Below are positions 37,300 through 45,880 of a DNA stretch of 64,000 nucleotides, piece after piece; position 1 is the first letter of the stretch; the number at the start of each line of letters is the position of its first letter. The stretch lies in NCBI RefSeq assembly GCF_017571475.1, contig NZ_JAGETW010000002.1:124001-188000 (forward strand). The letters are read 5' to 3'. A program made the translations under genes and the position numbers. The notes beneath the pieces are model-generated. The model saw only the letters and a program-made list of their open reading frames with translations, had not been told where the DNA came from and ran no database searches. This DNA is from Thiomicrorhabdus sp. 6S3-12 (GTDB lineage: Bacteria; Pseudomonadota; Gammaproteobacteria; Thiomicrospirales; Thiomicrospiraceae).

Positions 37300-39162
37300 T
37301 TAAAATTTATTGTGTTCGATCTGATCGACATTACGCACAGCACCGAAAGCGGCACTGGTCGTCATAGCGGCATAAGCGCGAAGAGCGGCACTGACTTTAC
37401 GCTCGCGCGGTTTAACCGGCTTCCAGGCATCCTTCCCTTTCGCTACCATTGCCTGACGGCGCTCCGCCAACTGTTCGTCAGTCAGCTGTACATTGATTGT
37501 ACGGTTTGGAATATCAATTTCAATCATATCACCGTCTTCGACCAGACCGATATTTCCGCCCTCGGCCGCTTCAGGCGACGCGTGACCGATCGAAAGACCG
37601 GAAGTCCCTCCGGAGAAACGACCGTCGGTAAGAAGCGCACACTCTTTACCCAGCCCTTTCGATTTCAGATAGCTGGTCGGATACAGCATTTCCTGCATAC
37701 CCGGACCACCCTTCGGCCCTTCATAACGAATAATAACCACTTCGCCGGCTTTGACTTCATCACCAAGAATACCGGCTACCGCCGCATCCTGAGATTCATA
37801 AATACGGGCAGAACCGGAGAATTTGAAAATCGACTCATCTACACCGGCCGTTTTAACAATACAGCCGTCCTGCGCGATATTGCCGTAAAGCACCGCCAGA
37901 CCACCTTCTTTGGTATAAGCATGTTCCAGATCGCGTACACAACCTTCAACCGGATCACTGTCTACGCTCTTCCAGCGTTTATTCTGGCTGAAAGCTTCGG
38001 TTGTACGCACATTACCCGGCGCAGCTCTAAAGAAGGTATTGATCGCTTCATCATCGGTGCGGCGAATATCCCACAGATCGATTGCCGCGCCCATGCTTGA
38101 GGCATGGACCGTATGTACATCGCGATTAATCAGACCACCGCGATCCAGCTCACCAAGGATACGCATAATACCACCGGCACGGTGAACATCTTCCATATGG
38201 AAAATTTTCGAGTTCGGCGCGACCTTAACCAGACAAGGAATCTGGCGTGAGATGCGATCCATATCCGCCATGGTAAACGGCACTTCCGCTTCACGCGCAA
38301 TTGCAAGCAGATGCAGGACCGTATTCGTCGAACCACCCATGGCAACATCCAACGCCATCGCGTTTTCAAAAGCTTCATAAGTGGCAATCGAACGAGGCAA
38401 TACTGATGCGTCGTCTTTTTCATAATACTGTTTTGCCAGCTCTACAATGCGACGACCGGCTTCTTCAAACAGATGCTTACGGTCAGCGTGCGTTGCCAGA
38501 GTCGTACCGTTCCCCGGTAAAGCAATACCCAAAGCTTCAGCCAGGCAGTTCATCGAGTTGGCGGTGAACATCCCTGAACAGGAACCGCAGGTCGGACACG
38601 CAGAAATTTCAACTTCTTCGACATCGCTGTCGGAACAGTGATCATCCGCCGCCATAACCATCGCATCGACAAGATCCAGCTTAATGCCTTCACCGCCCAA
38701 TACTGTTTTACCGGATTCCATCGGGCCACCGGTGACAAAGATCGTCGGAATATTCAAACGCATTGCCGCCATCATCATACCCGGAGTGATTTTGTCACAG
38801 TTCGAGATACAGACCAGTGCATCGGCGCAGTGTGCGTTACACATATATTCGACCGAATCGGCGATCAGATCGCGCGAAGGCAGGGAATACAGCATCCCAT
38901 CATGCCCCATGGCAATACCGTCATCGACGGCAATGGTGTTGAACTCTTTTGCGACACCACCGGCTTCCTCAATGACGCGCGCCACCAGCTGACCCATATC
39001 TTTCAGATGGACGTGCCCTGGAACGAACTGGGTGAATGAGTTGGCAATTGCGATAATCGGCTTACCGAAATCTTCAGATTGCATCCCCGTTGCACGCCAT
39101 AAAGCACGGGCACCGGCCATATTGCGGCCGTGGGTACTGGTTTTGGAACGATATTGAGGCAT
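37300..39162 (-). CDS. ilvD: Dihydroxy-acid dehydratase
   Basis: 620 residues from the ATG at 39162 ([27 protein letters not shown]), which has AAGGAG seven bases upstream; a start at 39183 would add seven residues. Fe-S enzyme of valine and isoleucine synthesis with cysteines in [10 protein letters not shown] and [19 protein letters not shown], and the catalytic Ser in [14 protein letters not shown]. Acts after IlvC; its gene is far from ilvBNC. The region 39163-39483 holds the divergent promoters and no gene I can support. Confidence 0.98.
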   Translation of the reverse strand: MPQYRSKTSTHGRNMAGARALWRATGMQSEDFGKPIIAIANSFTQFVPGHVHLKDMGQLVARVIEEAGGVAKEFNTIAVDDGIAMGHDGMLYSLPSRDLIADSVEYMCNAHCADALVCISNCDKITPGMMMAAMRLNIPTIFVTGGPMESGKTVLGGEGIKLDLVDAMVMAADDHCSDSDVEEVEISACPTCGSCSGMFTANSMNCLAEALGIALPGNGTTLATHADRKHLFEEAGRRIVELAKQYYEKDDASVLPRSIATYEAFENAMALDVAMGGSTNTVLHLLAIAREAEVPFTMADMDRISRQIPCLVKVAPNSKIFHMEDVHRAGGIMRILGELDRGGLINRDVHTVHASSMGAAIDLWDIRRTDDEAINTFFRAAPGNVRTTEAFSQNKRWKSVDSDPVEGCVRDLEHAYTKEGGLAVLYGNIAQDGCIVKTAGVDESIFKFSGSARIYESQDAAVAGILGDEVKAGEVVIIRYEGPKGGPGMQEMLYPTSYLKSKGLGKECALLTDGRFSGGTSGLSIGHASPEAAEGGNIGLVEDGDMIEIDIPNRTINVQLTDEQLAERRQAMVAKGKDAWKPVKPRERKVSAALRAYAAMTTSAAFGAVRNVDQIEHNKF

Positions 39163-39483
39163 GGATAGGCTCCTTATTGACAAAACAAAGGTTCGCGATA
39201 CGACAAACGGGTTTCAATACGTCACCGGCACAGTGATTATTATGCTCGGCGGAATCGATTCCTTTGCTATTCGACTTTGCTCTTTTGACTGTTATACTTA
39301 GGTTTCAGCGAATCAGTCATGGTGGTAAATGTTGCTGCTGCATGTACGACGCATCGTAAAGTCGATGCCTTACAGGCCAATAAGCAAATCGTCGCCCCGA
39401 CCGGATAACCGTAAGGCAACCAAAAGACCAAAAACTTTTTCGCAAATTCCCTTAAAAATTAATCTTGGTATTTTCGCACATTC

Positions 39484-40776
39484 ATGCAGCAATCTGAATT
39501 AGATTTTATCCAAAGCCTGCGTCAATCCTCTCACTATATTGAGCAGCATCGCGGCAAAACCTGTGTCCTCTATATTCCGGGAGAGCTTCTGCGGAATGAC
39601 GAACGGATTCAGACCTTGAGCAGAGACATTACCCTGCTCCATTCTCTGGGACTCAAATTGGTTCTGGCGATGGGAGCTACGCCACAGATTAACGAGGCGT
39701 TACAAGCGCAGGGAATTGCATGGCAACACCATCACCAGTGTCGAATCACGCCGACGGAAATACTGCCGACATTCCAACAGACCATCGGCCAGGTACGCTC
39801 GCAACTTGAAGCCGCTTTCTGCCAAGCCTCCAACCAGCAGCAGAAACCGATCAGTCTAGTCTCAGGAAACTGGGTAATCGCCCGTCCTAAAGGCGTTGTC
39901 GACGGTATTGACTACCAGCACACCGGTCAGCTGCGCAAAATGAATCACGAGGCGATACAGGCGTGTCTAGAAAGCAAACAGATCGTTCTCCTGACGCCTC
40001 TGGCCTACTCCCTGACCGGCGAAGTGTTCAACCTCAATACGCTGGAACAGGCCTGCGAAGTCGCCAAATTACTGCGTGCCGACAAATTAATGGTATTCCA
40101 GCCGGAAAACCTTTTACAGAATCTTCCTGCCGCTCTAAATCAGGTTCAACTGGCGCAATTAACCTCCGAACTGCCAGAGTCGCAGCAACCTCTGTTCGAA
40201 CGTTTGCAAACACTGAGCAATGCAGTCAAGCGCATTCACCTGCTAAATCAGGAAGACCCTTCAAGCCTGTTGCTGGAACTGTTCACTCGAGACGGTTCGG
40301 GGACGATGATTTTCAGCGACCGTTATCACCAGATCCGTCAGGCAACCATCGAAGATGTCGGCGGCATACTGGAAGTTATCGCTCCTCTCGAACAAAACGG
40401 CATTCTGGTCAAGCGTTCACGGGAACGACTGGAACTCGAAATCGACAACTTTATCGTTATCGAACGTGACCAGCGCATTATCGGTTGTGCCGCACTCTAC
40501 GCCGATTATCATGACAGCGGGGAACTCGCCTGTCTGGCGGTGCATCCGGATTACCAAGGTCAGGAACTGGGCGAACAGCTGCTTGAAGAGATCGAACAAC
40601 TGGCAAAACAGAAACGTTTGCAACAGCTTTTTCTGCTGACGACGCACACCCACCACTGGTTTATTGAGCACGGGTTTTATCTGGCAAGTCCAAATGAACT
40701 GCCAATGCAGAAGCAGCAGCTATATAATTACCAGCGAAATTCCAAAGTACTGATTAAAACGCTAACGCATAGCTAA
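39484..40776 (+). CDS. argA: Amino-acid N-acetyltransferase (N-acetylglutamate synthase)
   Basis: 430 residues in the classic ArgA layout: an N-terminal amino-acid-kinase-like domain (about 1-285, without kinase activity, the arginine feedback site) and a C-terminal GNAT domain (LACLAVHPDYQGQELGEQLLEEIEQLAKQ). It makes N-acetylglutamate for arginine synthesis. Followed by rnt after 10 bases. Confidence 0.96.
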   Translation: MQQSELDFIQSLRQSSHYIEQHRGKTCVLYIPGELLRNDERIQTLSRDITLLHSLGLKLVLAMGATPQINEALQAQGIAWQHHHQCRITPTEILPTFQQTIGQVRSQLEAAFCQASNQQQKPISLVSGNWVIARPKGVVDGIDYQHTGQLRKMNHEAIQACLESKQIVLLTPLAYSLTGEVFNLNTLEQACEVAKLLRADKLMVFQPENLLQNLPAALNQVQLAQLTSELPESQQPLFERLQTLSNAVKRIHLLNQEDPSSLLLELFTRDGSGTMIFSDRYHQIRQATIEDVGGILEVIAPLEQNGILVKRSRERLELEIDNFIVIERDQRIIGCAALYADYHDSGELACLAVHPDYQGQELGEQLLEEIEQLAKQKRLQQLFLLTTHTHHWFIEHGFYLASPNELPMQKQQLYNYQRNSKVLIKTLTHS

Positions 40777-40786
40777 AGACAACTTC

Positions 40787-41434
40787 ATGACGCAAAACAC
40801 ACAAGCCGCCGAAAACTCGACCGAATACGAAGTCCAACAAATGAAAGACCGCTTTCGCGGCTTTTTACCGGTTGTGGTCGATGTTGAAACCGGGGGCTTC
40901 AACCCTCAGACCGACGCCCTTCTCGAAGTCGCTGTCGTCACCTTGGAGATGGATGAATACGGCCAGCTCCAGCGTAAAGAGACCTTCGACCGCAATATTC
41001 TGCCTTTCGAAGGCGCTAATCTCGAAGAAAGCGCACTGAAATTTATCGGCATGGACGACCCGTTTCACCCTTTTCGCGGAGCCGTTAACGAAAAACAGGC
41101 GCTGCTGGAACTGTTTGAACCGATCAACCGCGAAATCCAGCAGACCGGCTGTACAAGAGCCATTCTGGTCGGACATAACGCGTTTTTCGACCTGAACTTC
41201 ATACTGGCCGCGGCGGAACGCAACCATGTGAAATGCCCTTTCCATAAATTCAGCACCTTCGACACCGTCAGTCTGGCCGGATTGGCTTTCGGCCAAACCG
41301 TACTGGCCAAAGCAATGGTCAAAGCCGGAATCGAATGGGATAACGCCATGGCGCACTCCGCGGTGTATGACACGGAAAAAACCGCCGATCTTTTCTGTCA
41401 GATTATCAACCAGATGCCGATGCTTGGCGAATAG
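40787..41434 (+). CDS. rnt: Ribonuclease T
   Basis: 215 residues, DEDDh exoribonuclease trimming 3' ends of tRNA and other stable RNAs. Exo I VVVDVETGGFNPQTDALLEVAVV, Exo II LVGHNAFFDLNFILAAAERN, Exo III AHSAVYDTEKTADLFC. The same gene order argA-rnt-grxD occurs in related genera as far as I know (not checked). Confidence 0.97.
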   Translation: MTQNTQAAENSTEYEVQQMKDRFRGFLPVVVDVETGGFNPQTDALLEVAVVTLEMDEYGQLQRKETFDRNILPFEGANLEESALKFIGMDDPFHPFRGAVNEKQALLELFEPINREIQQTGCTRAILVGHNAFFDLNFILAAAERNHVKCPFHKFSTFDTVSLAGLAFGQTVLAKAMVKAGIEWDNAMAHSAVYDTEKTADLFCQIINQMPMLGE

Positions 41435-41465
41435 CCGCGAACTTTCTTCGCTTTCTTCAGGCAAT

Positions 41466-41507
41466 AAAAAAGCACCAGGAACCGTTCAGGCTCTCTGGTG
41501 CTTTTTT
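41466..41507. terminator. Bidirectional terminator between rnt and grxD
   Basis: AAGCACCAG and CTGGTGCTT with A-tract before and TTTTTATTT after; it serves both converging genes. Confidence 0.85.
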
Positions 41508-41527
41508 ATTTACGGCTGTTTTCGAGC

Positions 41528-41878
41528 TTAAGCGCTTGCTTTCGCGTTGGCTTCCGCCATCATTTTCTTCAGCTCGCCAGACTCGGCAAGTTCAAGCGTG
41601 ATATCGCAACCACCCTGCAACTCTCCGCCGATGTACAGCTGCGGGAAAGTCGGCCAATCCTGATATTTCGGAAGATGTTCAAAAATCTGCGCGTCCGCCA
41701 AAACATTCACAAAAGCGAACTTCTCGCCGGTTTCCACCAACGCCTGAGCCGCACGGCTTGAGAAACCGCAAGAAGGCATCTGCGGCGTACCTTTCATATA
41801 CAGAACCACCGGGTTATTGCTGACCTGGTCGTGAATTCGATCTAAAGTTTCTTTAACAACTTGATCCTGGTTTTCCAT
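41528..41878 (-). CDS. grxD: Monothiol glutaredoxin (Grx4 type)
   Basis: 116 residues. The CGFS active site lies in KGTPQMPSCGFSSRAAQAL; WPTFPQLYIGGELQGGCDI completes the glutathione-binding motif. Class II glutaredoxins carry 2Fe-2S clusters with glutathione and BolA. Stands alone between rnt and the asparagine-synthase-family gene. Confidence 0.97.
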   Translation of the reverse strand: MENQDQVVKETLDRIHDQVSNNPVVLYMKGTPQMPSCGFSSRAAQALVETGEKFAFVNVLADAQIFEHLPKYQDWPTFPQLYIGGELQGGCDITLELAESGELKKMMAEANAKASA

Positions 41879-42002
41879 AAGGGCCCCCTTAATGCTTGTA
41901 ACTTTTATAAACGATTTTTTAATTGAATGACCATTGTACTTATATTCAGAAAAATTCCCAGTAAACGACTCGGTTATATGTCCGTTATAGGGAATTTTCC
42001 TT

Positions 42003-43826
42003 TTAAAGCGTCTTATCTACATGCTTCTGCAACCAGAATTCCAATAATGCCGCATGCCACAGCTTGGAACCCTGAATCGCGGTAAAGGCGTTATCCGCCT
42101 CCGGATTTTCCAGCAACTCTGCCAATTTCTGCTGATTGAAGATACCGCGTTTTTTCGCCGCTTCCGAAGTCAGCAGACTTTTCATAAACTCATAGAAGTC
42201 ACCGCGTACGTATTTCAGCGCCGGCATCGGAAACGCCACTTTCGGACGGTCGATAATTTCATCCGGTACGATTCCGCGACCGATCGCTTTCAGGATATGT
42301 TTGCCGCCGGTTTTCATTTCGGGCGGCGCGGCCATGGCCCATTCGACCAGATCATGATCCAGGAACGGCACCCGCGCCTCCAGGCTCCAGGCCATGGTCA
42401 TATTATCGACTCGCTTCACCGGATCATCGACAATCAGTGTAGTCACATCCAGACGCAACACCTGATCCAGGAATTCATCCGCACCTTCTTCGGTCAAATG
42501 GTCGGCGACATACTCACCGGTCGCATTATGCACATGATATTGCGGGTTAATCACTTCGAGCCACTCCTCGTGAGAACGGTCGAAATAGTAGGGAGCAAAG
42601 GCCTGTAACGCCTGATCACGATCCTGAAGATCAATCTTTTTACCGGCGTCGGCCATTAACGGATACCAGAAATACCCGCCGAAAACTTCGTCCGCACCCT
42701 GACCGGAAAGCACCACTTTAACTTCCTTGGAAACCTGTTCGGAGAGCAGGTAAAACGCAACCGCATCCTGCCCCACCATTGGTTCGGCCATCGACTCCAC
42801 CGCTTCATGCAATCGCGGCAGTACGGTTTCATTCGGGATATGAAATTTCTTGTGATCGGTTTTATAACGTTCGGCCACCATATCGGAAAACTCGAACTCG
42901 TTGCCTTTCTCTTCCGGCGCGTCTTCAAATCCGATCGAGTAAGTTTTGATGTTCTCGACTCCGGCTTCCGCCAGCATCGCCACCAGCAAACTTGAATCCA
43001 GACCACCTGAGAGCAGAACGCCGACCGGAACATCGGCCGCCGTCAGGCGCTTGTGCACCGCCTGCTTAAGCTGCTTGTGAATCGCATCCACCCACTCCTG
43101 TTCGCTCTGCGGTACCGCTTCGCCCTTAAAGGCTTCGCCTGTCGGACGCTTGGCTTCCAGATGCCAGTAACGTTTTTTAAAAATCTGCCCATCCGGGTTG
43201 ACGATCATCCAGTGACCCGGTTCCAGTTTACGAATCCCTTTAAGGATCGTATACGGCGCGGGAATGACTGCGTGCAGGGTTAATTGAAAATGCAGCCCCA
43301 CCGGATCAATCTCACTATCGATATCGCCTTCCGCAAGCAAGGCCTGAGTATTAGAGGCAAAACGTACGCCGCCTTCAACCGGAGCGTAATACAGCGGTTT
43401 AATTCCCATACGGTCTCGCGCCAGCAGAAGCTGATGATGATCGTCGTCCCAGATCGCAAACGCAAACATGCCCTCGAAATACTGAACACACTCCATCCCC
43501 CATTGACGGTAGGCTTTCAAAATCACCTCGGTATCGGAGTGCGACACAAATTCATGTCCTAACTCCGTCAACTGTTCGCGCAGCTCGACGTAGTTATAAA
43601 TACAACCGTTGAAAACCAGACTTAACTCTTTATCCAGCATCGGCTGGTGCCCGCACGCGGAAAGATCGATGATCGACAGACGCTTATGACCGAGACCGAC
43701 ATGTTCGTCTATCCAGATCCCCTCGTCGTCCGGCCCGCGATTCTGCATCGCAGCCAACATCGGCTTAAGGCGCTGTTCGCTTGCCTGTTGGCCGTCAAAG
43801 TAGATTTCACCGCAAATGCCGCACAT
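42003..43826 (-). CDS. Asparagine-synthase-family amidotransferase, probably NAGGN-type
   Basis: 607 residues. Cys2 (MCGICGEI) is the class II glutaminase nucleophile; the synthetase domain has the PP-loop GVLLSGGLDSSLLVAML. Length and segments such as LHAVIPAPYTILKGIRKLEPG, YSIGFEDAPEEKGNEFEFSD and DDPVKRVDNMTMAWSLEAR resemble, from memory, N-acetylglutaminylglutamine amidotransferase of Pseudomonas, which makes the osmoprotectant NAGGN, more than asparagine synthetase B (about 554 residues). The partner synthetase gene is not adjacent, so plain AsnB remains possible. Confidence 0.8.
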   Translation of the reverse strand: MCGICGEIYFDGQQASEQRLKPMLAAMQNRGPDDEGIWIDEHVGLGHKRLSIIDLSACGHQPMLDKELSLVFNGCIYNYVELREQLTELGHEFVSHSDTEVILKAYRQWGMECVQYFEGMFAFAIWDDDHHQLLLARDRMGIKPLYYAPVEGGVRFASNTQALLAEGDIDSEIDPVGLHFQLTLHAVIPAPYTILKGIRKLEPGHWMIVNPDGQIFKKRYWHLEAKRPTGEAFKGEAVPQSEQEWVDAIHKQLKQAVHKRLTAADVPVGVLLSGGLDSSLLVAMLAEAGVENIKTYSIGFEDAPEEKGNEFEFSDMVAERYKTDHKKFHIPNETVLPRLHEAVESMAEPMVGQDAVAFYLLSEQVSKEVKVVLSGQGADEVFGGYFWYPLMADAGKKIDLQDRDQALQAFAPYYFDRSHEEWLEVINPQYHVHNATGEYVADHLTEEGADEFLDQVLRLDVTTLIVDDPVKRVDNMTMAWSLEARVPFLDHDLVEWAMAAPPEMKTGGKHILKAIGRGIVPDEIIDRPKVAFPMPALKYVRGDFYEFMKSLLTSEAAKKRGIFNQQKLAELLENPEADNAFTAIQGSKLWHAALLEFWLQKHVDKTL

Positions 43827-43960
43827 AGAATTTCGCTCCCAGTTTTCGGTTCAGTCCGAATTTTATAACCAATCCGGCTATTTTAATCATTTTGACGCAT
43901 TTTTCAGGCTGACTCTTTAAAATGAACGGAAATTAGCCCTTAAATCAAGAGAAATTGAAG

Positions 43961-44578
43961 ATGCAAGTCATTGGACTGACCGGCGGTATCGGTTCCGGAA
44001 AATCGACCTTCTGCAACTTAATGCAGCAACATGGTATTGCTTTCATCGACAGCGATCAGATTGCCCGGCAGGTCGTCGTACCGGGTTCACCGGGCTTAAA
44101 ATCGGTGGTTGCAACATTTGGTAAAGAAATACTGAATGCCGACGGCTCGCTTAATCGTCCACGATTGCGGGATATTATTTTTGCAGACCCGAAGGATCGT
44201 CAACCCAGAGAAAAGCTTGAAGCGATTCTGCACCCGCTGATTCGCGAAGAAACCCTGCGGCAGATAGACTCTTACCGACAAAATGCCGACTACAAACACC
44301 CCTATCTTCTGGTCGCGATTCCGTTATTGGTCGAAGGGATACTCAAAACAGGCCGCAAACCGGATTACATTGATCAGATCTGGGTATTGGATTGTTCGCA
44401 ACAAACGCAGATACAACGCGCTTGCAGCAGAGACCAAAGCAGTCTAAACCAAATCAAGAACATCCTCGCCAATCAAGCTTCTCGCCAGCAGCGTCTGCAG
44501 CACGCCGATAGAGTTATTGACAATGAAAAAGGCCTCGAGGAACTCGAACGTCAGATCGAACTCCTACTAAGGCCTTAG
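43961..44578 (+). CDS. coaE: Dephospho-CoA kinase
   Basis: 205 residues from the ATG at 43961 (MQVIGLTGGIGSGKST); an in-frame TTG at 43955 is possible. Final step of coenzyme A synthesis. P-loop GGIGSGKST, the lid/CoA segment DADxIA-like DSDQIARQVV, and AIPLLVEG are present. Here it stands alone rather than in the pilD-coaE-yacG cluster. No clear terminator follows. Confidence 0.95.
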   Translation: MQVIGLTGGIGSGKSTFCNLMQQHGIAFIDSDQIARQVVVPGSPGLKSVVATFGKEILNADGSLNRPRLRDIIFADPKDRQPREKLEAILHPLIREETLRQIDSYRQNADYKHPYLLVAIPLLVEGILKTGRKPDYIDQIWVLDCSQQTQIQRACSRDQSSLNQIKNILANQASRQQRLQHADRVIDNEKGLEELERQIELLLRP

Positions 44579-44676
44579 TCAATAACCTCGCGCAAAATCT
44601 TCAGAGAAGCCTATAACGCGCCGGAAACCCTGCCGAACCGGTGATATCAAGAATTATTCGACTTCACGCCGCATGG

Positions 44677-45117
44677 TCACTGAGACGCGTTCGGATTCCC
44701 TCCGCACTTACCTTGAGCACCTTGCGGCATATTCGGACTGCCGCCACACTGTCCACGTTGCTGATACTGGTTGCCACCGCATTTTCCCTGACCGCATTTA
44801 CCTTGCGGCATATTCGGGCTTCCGCCGCACTGTCCGCGTTGCTGGTACTGATTACCGCCGCATTTGCCCTGCGGAGCATTCTGGTTTCCGCCGCATCGTC
44901 CCTGTTGCGGGTATGGATTTCCGCCACATTTTCCTTGAGGCTGGTTAGGGTTGCCTCCGCATTTGCCCTGACCGCATTTAGCATCCGCCAACAGTTTTGA
45001 TTTATCCTGTTCTTCATCCAACAGGATAAACGGGTTTTCTGCCGCCATCGCCGAGCCACCCATTACAGTCGCCGCTACAGCCGCAAGTTGCCGAATAAAA
45101 CCTCTACGAGTATTCAT
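44677..45117 (-). CDS. Cys-Gly repeat exported protein, HvfA/bufferin-like precursor
   Basis: 146 residues from the ATG at 45117, which has AGGAGAA six bases upstream. The N-terminus NTRRGFIRQLAAVAATVMGGSAMA is a Tat-type signal peptide. After an acidic spacer come ten cysteines, each in K/R/Q-C-G-G or KCGQGKCGG settings separated by Asn/Gln/Pro stretches. KCGxGKCG repeats recall the EGKCG class of metallophore RiPP precursors (HvfA/bufferins), whose cysteines are modified by a DUF692 (MNIO) enzyme. No such enzyme or partner gene lies in the window. A plain Cys-rich metal-binding protein is the alternative. Confidence 0.6.
   Translation of the reverse strand: MNTRRGFIRQLAAVAATVMGGSAMAAENPFILLDEEQDKSKLLADAKCGQGKCGGNPNQPQGKCGGNPYPQQGRCGGNQNAPQGKCGGNQYQQRGQCGGSPNMPQGKCGQGKCGGNQYQQRGQCGGSPNMPQGAQGKCGGNPNASQ
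44722..44883. repeat. Two copies of an 81-base unit in the Cys-Gly gene
   Basis: The block starting CTTGCGGCAT at 44721 recurs at 44802, an 81-base period equal to a 27-residue unit with three cysteines (one KCGGNQY, one QCGGSPN, one KCGQ). The copies differ by a few mostly silent bases. Variation in repeat number is likely between strains. Confidence 0.8.
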
Positions 45118-45170
45118 GTCATTTCTCCTATGATTTGCCTTTAAGGCCATTAAACCGTTGTTAAATTCAA

Positions 45171-45386
45171 TCAATCCCGCATAAAACGCCGTCTTATCCA
45201 GTAATCCAGACTGAAATAGCGTCCGCCACCGACCATAAAGAGCGCCAGCAACATTAGAAAATAGGTCACTGCCCACTCAATACCGTTATTCACTATGGCA
45301 AAACTTCCATGCTCGCTCAGCCGCGATGACTGCCATCTTGCCGAATAAACACTTATGGATATTAAATAAAAACTCAATAACCACAC
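45171..45386 (-). pseudogene. C-terminal fragment of a DoxX-family membrane protein
   Basis: 71 residues if the GTG at 45386 is used; a stop codon lies nine codons upstream. The C-terminal half (GIEWAVTYFLMLLALFMVGGGR followed by YFSLDYWIRR) matches the last helix and GGGRYxSLDYW end of DoxX-family quinone-related membrane proteins, which are normally ~130-150 residues with four helices. The first three helices are missing, so this is a remnant. It ends 53 bases before the Cys-Gly gene and on the same strand; DoxX genes are regular members of bufferin/HvfA operons. Confidence 0.55.
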
Positions 45387-45880
45387 TAAACAATAGTAAT
45401 CGTCTATTCAACAACCGTCTGCCAAAACCAGATAAAACTTCTTATAAATCAGATAATTAAATTCTATACAAGCGCGTAAAATCCATATAAACCAGCCATT
45501 TCAACTCTTTTAACTGAAATTCTTCATTCACTGCTTTTCTGTTGACCCCAGACAATCATGTGAAGATATAAATAAAGTCTGAGTATTAACTCATTATTCT
45601 GAATGAGTATTCTCCTAACCCTTTGACGAAAAAGAATTTTGCGCCTTTTTTCTTTTGCCATTCAAAACTTGAGGACGATTATATCCGGGCTATAGGAAGA
45701 CTGCTAAAATGCCAACATCATGAGTCGTATGAGCCATTAGGTGAGATCAGGCGATATCTTATAGTTCTCTGCCAACGGCACAAAACATTGACCTAAAGCG
45801 TTCTCTTGTGTGTGCAAAGAAATCCTGTCCGATGGGGCGTCTAAAACTATTTATTTTATAAAATTGGAGCTGGATTCCGA
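45387..45880. other. 494-base gap before the binding-protein fusion
   Basis: AT-rich, no gene supported. On the minus strand are only short open stretches (the longest about 32 codons near 45450-45550), possibly remnants of the operon that held doxX. On the plus strand TTGAGG, 16 bases, TATAGG around 45668-45695 is a weak promoter candidate for the next operon. Confidence 0.35.

Noticed and set aside
39319-39408. 29-codon frame upstream of argA as a leader peptide
   Set aside because: No RBS and no run of arginine codons; only a coincidence of start and stop.
45118-45276. N-terminal extension of the Cys-Gly protein to an ATG at 45276
   Set aside because: The ATG at 45117 has a strong RBS and begins a proper Tat signal; the extension overlaps the DoxX fragment and lacks signal features.
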